A stretch of 21,229 nt of DNA from a virus. Location: the IMG/VR virus record IMGVR_UViG_3300025889_001127, positions 1 to 21,229 of that record. One strand, given 5' to 3'. The position numbers and the translations under genes were made by a program. This document shows, in pieces, positions 7,887-15,780 of this stretch. Under the pieces are notes generated by a model. That model was given only the letters and a program-made list of their open reading frames with translations, ran no database searches and had not been told where the DNA came from. Every line of letters starts with the position of its first letter. Position 1 is the stretch's first letter.

Positions 7887-9008
7887 ATGGCACAATCAAT
7901 TACAGAAGGGTTATTCCCATCAGTGGCTGGCTTGTTTAGTCCTGTTGGTACAGAACAGACGAAGCGTTTAGAAATGGCTGCAAGACCAGTAGATCCTTTG
8001 CAAGCTGTTACAGGTGATATTGGTTTCCTTGGTGAACGGATGCAACAGGGCATTGGTAGCGCTTTTGGGCAGATGCCAGAGCAAGACCGTAAGCGTATGC
8101 AAGCACAGCAGGCAGCACAGGAATTGCAGCAGCAAGGTGTTGATGTATCCACACCACAGGGCTTATTAGCGCTTGCACAGCGTTTGGATGCCTTGCCAGG
8201 GTTTAGTGGTGAGTCTCTAGCAATCAGACAAGCAGCGGCTCAGATGGCCCAGCAACAGCAGACTACGGGGCTGGAGCAGGAGCGTATTAAGGCTCAAACT
8301 GGGTTGTATGAGGCACAGACGAAGAAGGCTATGCAACCAACAGTAATACAACCTAGAGCAAAGGTGGTTACTGATCTCGGAAACCGTGTTCGTATTGAAG
8401 ATCCTAATACTGGTGATATTGTTTATGAGGCGAAAGGGGCTGCACCAAAGGCAGCAGGAAGCGATCAGCCGTTAAAGGTTGGGTATGACAAAACAGGTAG
8501 GTATACAAACCAATATGGCGAAGTGTTCACCCCGCCAGAACTTAAGGATCGAAGAAAAGAAGTACAACAGGTTGAAAAAGTAATTCAAACCATGAAAGAG
8601 GTCAGCGGTAAGGATGTAACAACGGCTGGAGGATTGCTCGACTATACTGAAGGCTGGTTTGGACTTAAGCCTGCATTAGGGGCTGTGTTTGCTAGTGATA
8701 CATATCAAGCACAGTTAAAAATAAGAGCAAGTACGCTTAAAGAATTACTTGCCAATCTACCACCAGGCGTAGCGTCAGATAAAGACATTGAGTTGGCAAG
8801 GTCGTCACAGCCTAACTTCCGTGATCCTGAAAGCGTTGCTGATTGGTTTGAAAGAGCGTCTAGAGGATTGAATCGTGCTTTACAGGATTATCAAGATAGG
8901 TACGGTATTAAATCTAAATATACTGATATAAAGATGCCAAACTGGAGACAAAGCGGTCAGAAAAAAGAGCAACTGTCTGATGATGATTTAATAGGCAAAT
9001 ATCAATAA
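7887..9008 (+). CDS. Internal virion protein candidate, Gln-rich coiled coil
   Basis: A 373-residue protein with no catalytic motif seen. Residues about 60-150 are a long Gln/Ala/Glu helix (QDRKRMQAQQAAQELQQQGV, IRQAAAQMAQQQQTTGLEQE, RIKAQTGLYEAQTKKAM), likely to form coiled coils. The C-terminal half has more regular mixed content (DSYLPPGV-like stretch LLANLPPGVASDKDIELARS and WFERASRGLNRALQDYQDRY), which resembles the C-terminal part of podovirus internal proteins next to the large ejection proteins. It starts 15 bases after the 784-residue protein with AAGGA before the ATG. I infer a role in the internal core or DNA ejection from composition and position between two other such candidates. 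Confidence 0.55.
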   Translation: MAQSITEGLFPSVAGLFSPVGTEQTKRLEMAARPVDPLQAVTGDIGFLGERMQQGIGSAFGQMPEQDRKRMQAQQAAQELQQQGVDVSTPQGLLALAQRLDALPGFSGESLAIRQAAAQMAQQQQTTGLEQERIKAQTGLYEAQTKKAMQPTVIQPRAKVVTDLGNRVRIEDPNTGDIVYEAKGAAPKAAGSDQPLKVGYDKTGRYTNQYGEVFTPPELKDRRKEVQQVEKVIQTMKEVSGKDVTTAGGLLDYTEGWFGLKPALGAVFASDTYQAQLKIRASTLKELLANLPPGVASDKDIELARSSQPNFRDPESVADWFERASRGLNRALQDYQDRYGIKSKYTDIKMPNWRQSGQKKEQLSDDDLIGKYQ

Positions 9009-9018
9009 AGGCATACTA

Positions 9019-10995
9019 ATGGCTTATACATACGAACAAGTAATAACGGCTCTACGCAATGCCGATGCCGCTGGTGATGTTGAGGCTGCTAAAAGGCTTG
9101 CTGGTATTGCCAAAGGATTGCGTAGCCAACAAATGCCTTCGGCAGTATCACAAATACCTATGGAACCTGGCTATGTTCCCCAAGAGCCACAACAACAACC
9201 AGAGCCAAGTTTGATAGAGAAAGCTGCTGGTGTTGGTGAATCTGCTCTTTCAATGCTAACAGGTGCTACTGGCGGTACTTTAGGAACTGTTATAGGAACT
9301 GGTGAGGGTATTGTAAAGTCTGTTCAAGAGGGTACTTTTGGAACACAGGAAGGTGTAAAGACAGCAGAGAAGGCTGCTATGGAAAGGGCAGGGCAGCTAA
9401 CATATCAGCCAAGAACAGAACAAGGAAAAAAATATACGCAAGAAGCTGGTGAGTTTCTTCAAGAGGCTTTGCCACCTGTTTTACCTATGGTTGGCACATC
9501 TCCACAATTAGCATCAGCGGCAACAAGGCAGGCACTTACAGGCGTAAAACAAGCTGCTCAGGTAGGTACAGAAAGCGCTAAAAACGCTGGTGTTGCTTTG
9601 TCTGCAAGAGTAGCTGCGCTAAAAGATGTTCCTATTATCCGTAGAGGTACTGTAGGCGCTGCTGCAACACCAGATGCGTTGCGTAGGACAACCATAGCTG
9701 AGGGTATGCCTGTGCCTTTTGCTGGAAAATCAGGACTTACGGCTGGACAAGCAACAAGAAATTTTGATCAGCTAAAGTTTGAAAAGGAAATAGCAAAACA
9801 AGAAATAGGTCAGCCAATTAGAGAAAGAATTCTTAATCAAACAGAAACTTTAAATCAGAATTTTGATGCTTTCATTGATAATGATTCGCTTGGAGGACAA
9901 GCCACAAGAGCAACTGGTGTGGCTGTGTCTGAGGGTGTTTTGGCTCCCGAGTTACTTGGTAAAGCTGTTGATAAGGCTGTTAGAAACAGAGCAGAAGCTA
10001 TAAAAACTCGTATTCGTAATCTTTATAGACAAGCTGACGAAAAAGGAGAAACATCTGCTCCTGTTGATATATCACCATTAGCATCGTTTTTAAACGAAAG
10101 TGTTAATTATGAAGGCTCTTCTCCAAATATCAGCGCAATAAAAAGAGAAGGTATTCGTTTAGGAATTCTGAAAGATCAAGACGGTAAGGTTGTTGCTTCC
10201 GCATATCCAAGAATCAGCATTAAAGATGCAGAAACATTGCGTCAATTTTCTAATAAGGTTACAAACTGGACTGACCCGCAACAGGCAATGTTTGCTAGGC
10301 AGATTGTTCATGCCATTGATGACGCTACAGAAAACGCTGGTGGTGATCTTTATAAAGAAGCCCGTAAATTACGACATTCTTATGCTAATGAATTTCAAAA
10401 CCAGTCTCTAACAAAGAAGTTGCTCGGCACAAAAAGAGGAACAGACGAGCGACAAATTGCGTTTGAAGATGTTTTTGATAAAGTTATCTTGTCGTCCAGC
10501 AAAGAAGAAATGAACAAGCTAAGAAGTACTTTGTTAAAAGGAGGCGATGCTGGTAAACAAGCATGGATCGATCTAAAGACGGCAGCTATGGACTATATTA
10601 AAGAGTCCTCGCTGTCTACACAAAGAGATGAGCGTGGTAACTTCACAATTCTTCCTAATAAACTTAGCAAAACCATTAAAGCAATGGATAGTGAAGGTAA
10701 ATTAGAAAGTCTTTATGGGAAGAAACGAGCGCAACAAATAAGAGATTTGTCTGAACTGGCTAATGACATATATACAGCACCACCAGGCGCTGTAAACTTT
10801 TCTAATACAGCCTCTGCTTTGTCAGTTGCTCTTGATAGTTTCGCTGGTTTTAGTGTATCTGGTCTTCCTGCACCATTTATAACTATGCTTCGTGAAGGTA
10901 GTAAATATGTTAAAAACAGAAGCGTAAGAAAAAGAATTGAAAAAAAATCTTTAGAAGAGCAGGGACAGCAGAGCAAAAGCGCTCAAGTAATGTAA
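9019..10995 (+). CDS. Internal virion protein candidate with ADAAGD-type N-terminal helix
   Basis: A 658-residue, mainly helical protein. Residues 4-35 (YEQVITALRNADAAGDVEAA, then KRLAGIAKGL) match a short N-terminal helix pair found on many phage and proteobacterial proteins ('ALRNADAAGD.EAA..LA'). Residues about 65-105 are Gly/Ala/Thr-rich and hydrophobic (GESALSMLTGATGGTLGTVI), suggesting membrane contact. The rest is charged helix with short breaks, ending in a basic tail (SKYVKNRSVRKRIEKKSLEE). No lysozyme or transglycosylase motif was found, unlike T7 gp16. It lies third in a row of large internal-type proteins and just before the lysis group, as internal proteins commonly do. Function is inferred. 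Confidence 0.55.
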   Translation: MAYTYEQVITALRNADAAGDVEAAKRLAGIAKGLRSQQMPSAVSQIPMEPGYVPQEPQQQPEPSLIEKAAGVGESALSMLTGATGGTLGTVIGTGEGIVKSVQEGTFGTQEGVKTAEKAAMERAGQLTYQPRTEQGKKYTQEAGEFLQEALPPVLPMVGTSPQLASAATRQALTGVKQAAQVGTESAKNAGVALSARVAALKDVPIIRRGTVGAAATPDALRRTTIAEGMPVPFAGKSGLTAGQATRNFDQLKFEKEIAKQEIGQPIRERILNQTETLNQNFDAFIDNDSLGGQATRATGVAVSEGVLAPELLGKAVDKAVRNRAEAIKTRIRNLYRQADEKGETSAPVDISPLASFLNESVNYEGSSPNISAIKREGIRLGILKDQDGKVVASAYPRISIKDAETLRQFSNKVTNWTDPQQAMFARQIVHAIDDATENAGGDLYKEARKLRHSYANEFQNQSLTKKLLGTKRGTDERQIAFEDVFDKVILSSSKEEMNKLRSTLLKGGDAGKQAWIDLKTAAMDYIKESSLSTQRDERGNFTILPNKLSKTIKAMDSEGKLESLYGKKRAQQIRDLSELANDIYTAPPGAVNFSNTASALSVALDSFAGFSVSGLPAPFITMLREGSKYVKNRSVRKRIEKKSLEEQGQQSKSAQVM

Positions 10996-11013
10996 TCATG
11001 AAAGGAAGCCTAA

Positions 11014-11472
11014 ATGTTAGCCGAACTTGCAGCAGCCAATGCCGCATTTCAGGTTATCAAGACGGCGATAAAAAACAGCGGGGAGATAGTACAGGCAGGG
11101 CAGGCTGTTTTCGACTACTTTGATAATAAAACTAAGTTACAGGAAAAGTTATCAGATAAACCACAAAAGCAACGATCAGACTTAGAAGAATTCTTTGCCC
11201 TAGAACAACTCAAACAACAGGAAAAAGAACTAAGGGAACTGATGATCTACGCAGGCAGGCCAGGGCTTTGGGACGACTGGTTAGCCTTCCAGAAGCAGGC
11301 CAGACAGCGTAGGGAAGACGAAGAGCGTCAACGCATCAAAGCTGAACTTGACCGCAAGCAACGCCGTAAGAAGCTGTTAGAGAAGATTATGCTGACATTC
11401 TGGATGATTGTGTTATTTATCTTCATCATGGCTATCGCAGCCTCTGGTGTTTACATTATCTATATAGGATAG
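11014..11472 (+). CDS. Coiled-coil protein with C-terminal membrane anchor, conserved beside holin
   Basis: A 152-residue protein. Residues 1-35 are an Ala-rich helix (ELAAANAAFQVIKTAIKNSG), residues 50-120 a highly charged helix including the recognisable phrase MIYAGRPGLWDDWLAFQ, and residues about 125-150 a single membrane segment (KIMLTFWMIVLFIFIMAIAA). Proteins of this plan, with 'YAGRPGLW.DW..FQ', recur just before the lysis genes of marine and freshwater podoviruses, from memory; no function is established. The tail anchor leaves the coiled coil on one side of the inner membrane, so it might be a lysis regulator, a spanin-like factor or a virion assembly factor. Start supported by AAGGAAG. 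Confidence 0.65.
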   Translation: MLAELAAANAAFQVIKTAIKNSGEIVQAGQAVFDYFDNKTKLQEKLSDKPQKQRSDLEEFFALEQLKQQEKELRELMIYAGRPGLWDDWLAFQKQARQRREDEERQRIKAELDRKQRRKKLLEKIMLTFWMIVLFIFIMAIAASGVYIIYIG

Positions 11473-11475
11473 CGA

Positions 11476-11874
11476 ATGATACCGATACCAATGTTACTTG
11501 ATATAGGCTCTAAAATACTTGACAAAGTGCTACCAGACCCTGAAGCAAAGGCACAGGCACAGCTAAAGCTGTTGGAGATGCAACAGCAGGGTGAATTAGC
11601 GCAGATCAATGCTGATGTGGCAGAGCAACAGGAGCTAACAAAGCGTCAGCAGGCTGATATGAACTCTGATAGCTGGTTATCCAAGAACATCCGTCCAATG
11701 ACGCTGATAGCTATTCTATTTGCTTACTTCTTGTTTGCTCTGATGTCTGCCTTTGACTACGATGCCAACCAAGCCTATGTAGAATTACTTGGTCAATGGG
11801 GCATGTTGATCATGTCATTTTATTTTGGTGGTAGAACACTTGAGAAGATCATCGACATGAAAGGTAAGAAATGA
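11476..11874 (+). CDS. Holin, GTA_holin_3TM family
   Basis: A 132-residue protein. An N-terminal amphipathic hydrophobic segment (residues 1-20, IPMLLDIGSKILDKVLP) is followed by a Gln/Glu-rich helix (residues 22-62). The segment DSWLSKNIRPMTLIAILFA starts a first membrane span at residues about 75-93, and a second span lies at about 103-118 (VELLGQWGMLIMSFYFGGR). The phrase 'D.WLSKNIRP.TL' and the 'FYFGGRTLEK' ending are typical of the gene-transfer-agent holin family, here read as two clear spans plus an N-terminal hydrophobic helix. It would form the inner-membrane lesion that releases the peptidase encoded by the next gene, whose ATG overlaps this stop (ATGA). Good confidence. Confidence 0.8.
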   Translation: MIPIPMLLDIGSKILDKVLPDPEAKAQAQLKLLEMQQQGELAQINADVAEQQELTKRQQADMNSDSWLSKNIRPMTLIAILFAYFLFALMSAFDYDANQAYVELLGQWGMLIMSFYFGGRTLEKIIDMKGKK

Positions 11875-12248
11875 TTGATTGGGGTAAGTATCCTAACTTC
11901 AGCGCTAAAGAGTTTGCTTGTTCCTGTTGTGGCTCTGAAGGCATCAAAGAAGAATTAGTTGAAAAAGCACAGCTATTGCGAGACATATATAAAAAACCTT
12001 TACGAGTAACATCAGGCTACAGGTGTCCATTGCACCCAATTGAACGCAAAAAGTCTTCGCCAGGCGCTCATGCTCTGGGACTTGCTGTTGACTTTGGGGT
12101 TGATCGTGGTGATGCTTATGAGGTTCTGAAGATTGCATTTGGATTAGGCTTTACAGGTATCGGAGTACAACAAAAAGGCGATGGTAGGTTTATCCACTTA
12201 GACATCGCAGATAAACAACTACCACGCCCTACTATCTGGAGTTATTAG
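11871..12248 (+). CDS. Endolysin, M15-type zinc D-Ala-D-Ala peptidase
   Basis: A 125-residue single-domain protein of the Peptidase_M15_3 family. Key residues are visible: VTSGYRCP (residues 47-53), HALGLAVDF with H67 and D74 as zinc ligands (HxxGxAxD), and RFIHLDI with H109 as third ligand and D111 next to it. These enzymes cleave peptide bonds of the peptidoglycan stem or cross-bridge. There is no signal peptide, so release depends on the holin upstream, with which it overlaps by four bases. An N-terminal Cys cluster (ACSCCGSEG, residues 16-24) is common in this phage subfamily. It is the last + strand gene; its TAG stop at 12246-12248 overlaps the stop of the convergent small gene. Confidence 0.9.
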   Translation: MIDWGKYPNFSAKEFACSCCGSEGIKEELVEKAQLLRDIYKKPLRVTSGYRCPLHPIERKKSSPGAHALGLAVDFGVDRGDAYEVLKIAFGLGFTGIGVQQKGDGRFIHLDIADKQLPRPTIWSY

Positions 12249-12379
12249 TCCCAGCTAAACATTATTCTGACGAAGGCTACATCGAATATCAAGTGATGTA
12301 GACCTTCCTCAAAGTCATCGTCAACATACTCGATGCCTAACATAATGCCAGTGATGAAGTGAATGGTGATTTCCATCAT
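12245..12379 (-). CDS. Small conserved phage protein after the reductase (44 aa)
   Basis: A 44-residue protein, MMEITIHFITGIMLGIEYVD, then an acidic turn and LIFDVAFVRIMFSW. The layout 'HF..G...GIEYV.....LV.D...VRI.' is seen in tiny proteins of many enterobacterial and aquatic phages; I recognise the pattern but know no function. It begins inside the end of the reductase gene with an ATGA overlap (ATG at 12379-12377; a second ATG follows at 12376), which suggests translational coupling. Its stop (12245-12247) overlaps the stop of the + strand peptidase gene. A strong stem-loop lies within its coding sequence. Start choice between the two adjacent ATGs is open. Confidence 0.65.
   Translation of the reverse strand: MMEITIHFITGIMLGIEYVDDDFEEGLHHLIFDVAFVRIMFSWD
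12272..12307. other. Strong stem-loop at the convergence of the two gene arms
   Basis: Bases 12272-12283 (gaaggctacatc) pair with 12295-12307 (gatgtagaccttc): 12 base pairs with one single-base bulge (a at 12302) and an 11-base loop. It lies 24 bases past the + strand stop and inside the small - strand gene. No T-run follows on either strand, so it is not a standard intrinsic terminator, but position between convergent arms suggests a role in blocking read-through or in stabilising 3' ends of one or both transcripts. Confidence 0.6.
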
Positions 12380-14271
12380 CGAATCTCACAAGCACCAGCA
12401 CTACACGCTAGTTCTTGAGCGCCTTCAACATTATCCTCAGACTCGTTTAACTCATCCCAGTTAATATCCTGGGGTGTAGCAGCCAACAGTGATTCATAAA
12501 TCTCTTTGCTACACTCTTCATAAGGCGCTTGACGATAAGTGCCACCATCGTAAGGCAGGAACGAGATACCGCTAATCTCATCAAAGTTCCTCCACACCCA
12601 CGCACCAACATCCATCCACTCATCTTCTTTGACTGAGATAGTCACGGAAGGCTTGTGTTCGCACCAGTGACGCTGGTACTGCATCCACAGGTCTAGGTGG
12701 TCCAGTGCTGTAAGGTCATCACGGATACGAGCGCCTTCAGGTGACTTCACAGGGAATGAGAATACCACTGTAGACTCTGGACGCATAACACAGTCTTCAG
12801 CATACACACCTTTGCTGATTAAGAACTGCGTAAGAGGGTCTTTTTTATCGCCACGAACACGACGAATATAATACTCACTATGTCGAGTATGAATACCAGA
12901 GGCAGAGTCAACAAGCTGAGAGACAGTACCACTAGGCTTGACACAAGTAATCGCAGTTGATTGAGGGATTCCCAGAGTAGCGCTATACTCAGCGTTGGCA
13001 TCCACAGCCACCTGTCTAAGATATTCAAGGTTTGAAGCCGTTTCAGTACACACTCTGCCCATCCATTCATTGTCTAAGATTCCTGTAAGTGAGACACCAA
13101 GTAAACGCTCTTCTTCTGTGTTCTTCTGCCAAATCTTACGCAGATACGGGAAGTGCGTCAGTGTCGATTGATAAGTACCAAGCTGTGTTGCAATCTTAAT
13201 CTTCTCAGCAAGATCAACGACACTATCTCCTGCACGAACAACAACCTCAGTAAGGTTACAGAACTGATAAGGGCGTAGGATAATCTCGCTGCAAGGGTTA
13301 GTGCCAAACTCATGGTCAGGATCACGCCTGCCATTCTTCATAGCCTGCTTAACCGATGCCTCACGGCTAAACAATCCACGCTCACCACTGTGGCTATCGT
13401 ACAGCGATGTCCACTCATGTAAGAACTGTCCAATGTCAGGCTTCTGTGTGTAGATGGCTGAGTTATTGGCTAATGCTCGTTGACCGTTCTGTTCCCACCA
13501 TGAACCAGCCTTGGCTGAACGCATACGATCATCTTGCAAGTCAGACAGGGAAATCATTGCTGATCGTCGGACTCCACCCACAACAACAACTTCCCCGATC
13601 TTGCAGAGAAGATCATGACACTCGATTGATGTGAGTTTCCTACCAGCGGCTCCCTTAAACTTGACGATAGCGAATCTAAAAAGCTCATCCAAAGGCGCTG
13701 GTCCTGAAGCTCTTCCTCCAAAAGTCTTGAGTCGGGTTCCAGCGGGTCGCACTTTGCTAAGGTCGTACTTTGCCACTTCGCCAGAGTATAGTAGAGCGAT
13801 GAGTTGTCGTAGTGCCTTCGCCCAACCTTCTTTGCTATCTGCGACATGGATAGTAGTCTGACTATCAAACAACTGATCTGGCACTTCAGGTAACTGATTG
13901 ACATACTGTTGCTCCACAGAGAATCCAACCCCAGTACCGCAGAGCAGGATATACATAGCCTCATCGAATGCTTTCGGGTCATCAATGGGCAGGTACGAGC
14001 AGTTGTAACCTGCGGTGTTATCCCTGTCCAGGGCTTTGCCAGCAGTCATGATAGACCGCATAGATGGCATCACCTCTAGGTTGACGATGGCATCCTTTAG
14101 TGCTGCTTTGTTGGGGATGTCATGGTTGTACTTCTCTTTAAGATGCTTCTCCATAAAGTTAAGGTAACGATCTACAGTTTCGCCCCAATGCTCACGGCGA
14201 TGTTGATCTGGCAGAAACCGACTGTAGCGGCTCTTAGAAATAAATTGCTGGTAAATGTCCATTTTAGTCAT
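12376..14271 (-). CDS. nrdJ: Adenosylcobalamin-dependent ribonucleoside-triphosphate reductase (class II)
   Basis: A 631-residue class II ribonucleotide reductase, which converts ribonucleotides to deoxyribonucleotides for phage DNA synthesis using a B12 cofactor instead of a second subunit. Visible features: C91 in AGYNCSYLPID (first redox Cys), GTGVGFSVE (112-120), VRPAGTRLKTFGG, N325-P-C327-S-E329 (radical Cys and catalytic Asn/Glu), C338 in PYQFCNLTEV (redox partner), and VKPSGTVSQLVDSASGIHTR. The C-terminus has C623 and C628 (ACSAGACEI), the swinging pair that is reduced by thioredoxin. It resembles the monomeric Lactobacillus-type enzyme (about 740 residues) but is shorter. GAGGA precedes the ATG, which lies within the end of the preceding small gene. 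No thioredoxin or small NrdB-type subunit is seen in the window. Confidence 0.93.
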   Translation of the reverse strand: MTKMDIYQQFISKSRYSRFLPDQHRREHWGETVDRYLNFMEKHLKEKYNHDIPNKAALKDAIVNLEVMPSMRSIMTAGKALDRDNTAGYNCSYLPIDDPKAFDEAMYILLCGTGVGFSVEQQYVNQLPEVPDQLFDSQTTIHVADSKEGWAKALRQLIALLYSGEVAKYDLSKVRPAGTRLKTFGGRASGPAPLDELFRFAIVKFKGAAGRKLTSIECHDLLCKIGEVVVVGGVRRSAMISLSDLQDDRMRSAKAGSWWEQNGQRALANNSAIYTQKPDIGQFLHEWTSLYDSHSGERGLFSREASVKQAMKNGRRDPDHEFGTNPCSEIILRPYQFCNLTEVVVRAGDSVVDLAEKIKIATQLGTYQSTLTHFPYLRKIWQKNTEEERLLGVSLTGILDNEWMGRVCTETASNLEYLRQVAVDANAEYSATLGIPQSTAITCVKPSGTVSQLVDSASGIHTRHSEYYIRRVRGDKKDPLTQFLISKGVYAEDCVMRPESTVVFSFPVKSPEGARIRDDLTALDHLDLWMQYQRHWCEHKPSVTISVKEDEWMDVGAWVWRNFDEISGISFLPYDGGTYRQAPYEECSKEIYESLLAATPQDINWDELNESEDNVEGAQELACSAGACEIR

Positions 14272-14422
14272 TGATTAAGTCCTCTAGTTGTTCAAAGTTA
14301 TTTTCAACCTTATCTATAAACCTCTCTAGCAAATCCTCTGAAGATATGTCTAGTAATTCTAGCAGCGTTATCTCATCGAACTGCTTCAACTTATCTATTA
14401 TATCCCTCAGAGTGTATGCCAT
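14264..14422 (-). CDS. Small acidic helical protein upstream of the reductase (52 aa)
   Basis: A 52-residue protein: MAYTLRDIIDKLKQFDEITL, then LELLDISSEDLLERFIDKVE and a short acidic end. The phrase 'L.DII.KLK..DEITLLELLDISSED...RFID..E' is a conserved short protein in many T7-like and other lytic phages, recognised from its pattern; no function is known to me. It is strongly acidic and helical, which might suit a protein-binding inhibitor or adaptor. It overlaps the reductase start by eight bases, and the DUF3310 gene ends two bases before its ATG, so it belongs to the same cistron group. Confidence 0.7.
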   Translation of the reverse strand: MAYTLRDIIDKLKQFDEITLLELLDISSEDLLERFIDKVENNFEQLEDLIND

Positions 14423-14424
14423 GC

Positions 14425-14739
14425 TTATCCTTTCTTATAGTAGATACTACGAATCTTATCATAATTCTTGATAGCGAATTGTAGGTAGTGCAATGCCTTC
14501 TCCAAGTCCTGCTGACCATTCTTCTTGTTATGGCGCTGGACATACTTGATTACATTACACAGCCACGGGTCCAACTCCCAGTCAATGAAAACATCCCAGG
14601 GCTGGATCTTTGTAGACTTGTAATGGCTACCGCCAACCTGCATTTTGTCCACCAACATCTTGCCCAGATCTGTCTTCTCTGTGCTACGAGACACGACAGC
14701 GTTCCATTCATCAGGTGTTACATCATCAATACTAGCCAT
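14425..14739 (-). CDS. DUF3310 protein (SaV-like)
   Basis: A 104-residue protein with the DUF3310 core at residues about 33-95: VGGSHYKSTKIQPWDVFIDW, then LDPWLCNVIKYVQRHNKKNG, then QQDLEKALHYLQFAI. This family is very common in tailed phages and often sits with nucleotide-metabolism genes; its core resembles a nucleotide-pool or kinase-like accessory fold in name only, and no reaction is proven. Here it lies between the metallophosphoesterase and the gene for the small acidic protein before the reductase, consistent with a nucleotide-metabolism role. The start is well supported by AAGGAAG four bases before the ATG. It overlaps the preceding gene by eight bases. Confidence 0.85.
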   Translation of the reverse strand: MASIDDVTPDEWNAVVSRSTEKTDLGKMLVDKMQVGGSHYKSTKIQPWDVFIDWELDPWLCNVIKYVQRHNKKNGQQDLEKALHYLQFAIKNYDKIRSIYYKKG

Positions 14740-15493
14740 ATTTCTTCCTTAAGTAATCCAACGATACAAACATTTCATCAAAGTGACCGTCATTGACTTC
14801 GTGCAGCACCACAATGCCACGCCAATGTTGGTTGCCCTGATGACCCATATAGTCCTCATCATGCAGGTAACACGAACCTGCGATGATGCAGGTGATATTA
14901 CTGCCATCAGCCCTGCGTCCATAGGCTACTTGCCTGCCCTGCTGATGCCCTACTACAGCGGATTGGTGAACCTTACTAATCATGGCTGAGGCTGTGCCAA
15001 TTGGCCTGCCCATAACGCCACTTACAAGGTAATGGCAATATACCACGCCGTCAATAACAACAGGATCAAGGAAATCAAACACCTCCCAACCAGCCTCTTC
15101 GTATCCGCAATCATCCGTGCTAATAGTTCCGTCGAGTTTAGGATCGCTTTCAATTGCTCTTTTGATCCTGTTTTCGTGATTGCCAAGCGTGAGAACCATT
15201 CGAGGTCGATATTGTCTATCCTTGTTTCGTCTTGCTCTCTCATTAAAGTCCTTTAGTGGTTGTAGTAATAGTTCCATTCCCTTGCGTGTGGCTTCAATGT
15301 CTTTCTTATAACGCCTACCCTCAAAAGACTTTTTACCTTTGTCGTACTCTGACAGCGAAGGCATATCAGCAAAGTCACCGATGTTGATAATGACATCAGG
15401 CTTCTTCTCAACGATGTAGTGACCAATCCATTCCAGATGCTCAAGGGGAACGCCATCCTTGACTTGACAGTCGGGTATGATTAGATGTTTCAT
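14732..15493 (-). CDS. Calcineurin-like metallophosphoesterase
   Basis: A 253-residue protein with the metallophosphoesterase signature. Motif I is at residues 7-10 (PDCQ), motif II is GDFAD (G39-D43), motif III is GNHE (104-107), and later metal-binding His residues are visible at H154 (VYCHYL) and H183 (VVGHQQG). It would hydrolyse phosphoesters using two metal ions; the natural substrate is unknown and could be DNA ends, cyclic nucleotides or a phosphorylated protein. Motif I normally reads DxH, but here Gln replaces His, a variant I believe is shared by phage members. It overlaps both neighbours by 4-8 bases. Family confidence is high, substrate is not assignable. Confidence 0.85.
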   Translation of the reverse strand: MKHLIIPDCQVKDGVPLEHLEWIGHYIVEKKPDVIINIGDFADMPSLSEYDKGKKSFEGRRYKKDIEATRKGMELLLQPLKDFNERARRNKDRQYRPRMVLTLGNHENRIKRAIESDPKLDGTISTDDCGYEEAGWEVFDFLDPVVIDGVVYCHYLVSGVMGRPIGTASAMISKVHQSAVVGHQQGRQVAYGRRADGSNITCIIAGSCYLHDEDYMGHQGNQHWRGIVVLHEVNDGHFDEMFVSLDYLRKKYG

Positions 15494-15780
15494 TTCCAGT
15501 CGTCATGCTCTTCTAAAGATTCACGGACACGCCTAGAGAATTCATCATCACGAGGAATGTGATTGAAGATGCGGTTATTAAAAATTGTTTCTGTGTGGAT
15601 ATGCTCACTGATGTCATAGCCATAGAAAGCACTAAGGAAGTCTACAAAGGACTTCAGCGGTACTTCCCAGCTATCTTCCTCATGAAACTCAGCTTCAAAA
15701 GATAAGACACGGTTGTTAGCCACACCATCATAGCCTTCATCACTAAACTGCTCTGTGATCTTAAACTCATATTTGTTCAC
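15490..15780 (-). CDS. Unknown acidic protein, GTG start
   Basis: A 96-residue acidic protein, not recognised. It starts MNKYEFKITEQFSDEGYDGV, has a mid part rich in aromatic residues (EVPLKSFVDFLSAFYGYDIS) and ends in Asp/Glu-rich helix (RVRESLEEHDDW). The codon at the start is GTG (15778-15780), with AAAGGAGT four bases upstream, the best ribosome site in this arm. The beta-to-helix pattern and the phrase 'F..FL..F.GYDI' resemble small phage proteins next to nucleases, but I cannot name a family. It overlaps the nuclease gene by 14 bases and the phosphoesterase gene by four bases. Confidence 0.6.
   Translation of the reverse strand: MNKYEFKITEQFSDEGYDGVANNRVLSFEAEFHEEDSWEVPLKSFVDFLSAFYGYDISEHIHTETIFNNRIFNHIPRDDEFSRRVRESLEEHDDWK

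Noticed and set aside
13407-13985. Several open frames on both strands within the reductase gene
   Set aside because: They are shadows of the strongly supported reductase frame, with low-complexity translations and no ribosome sites or family features.
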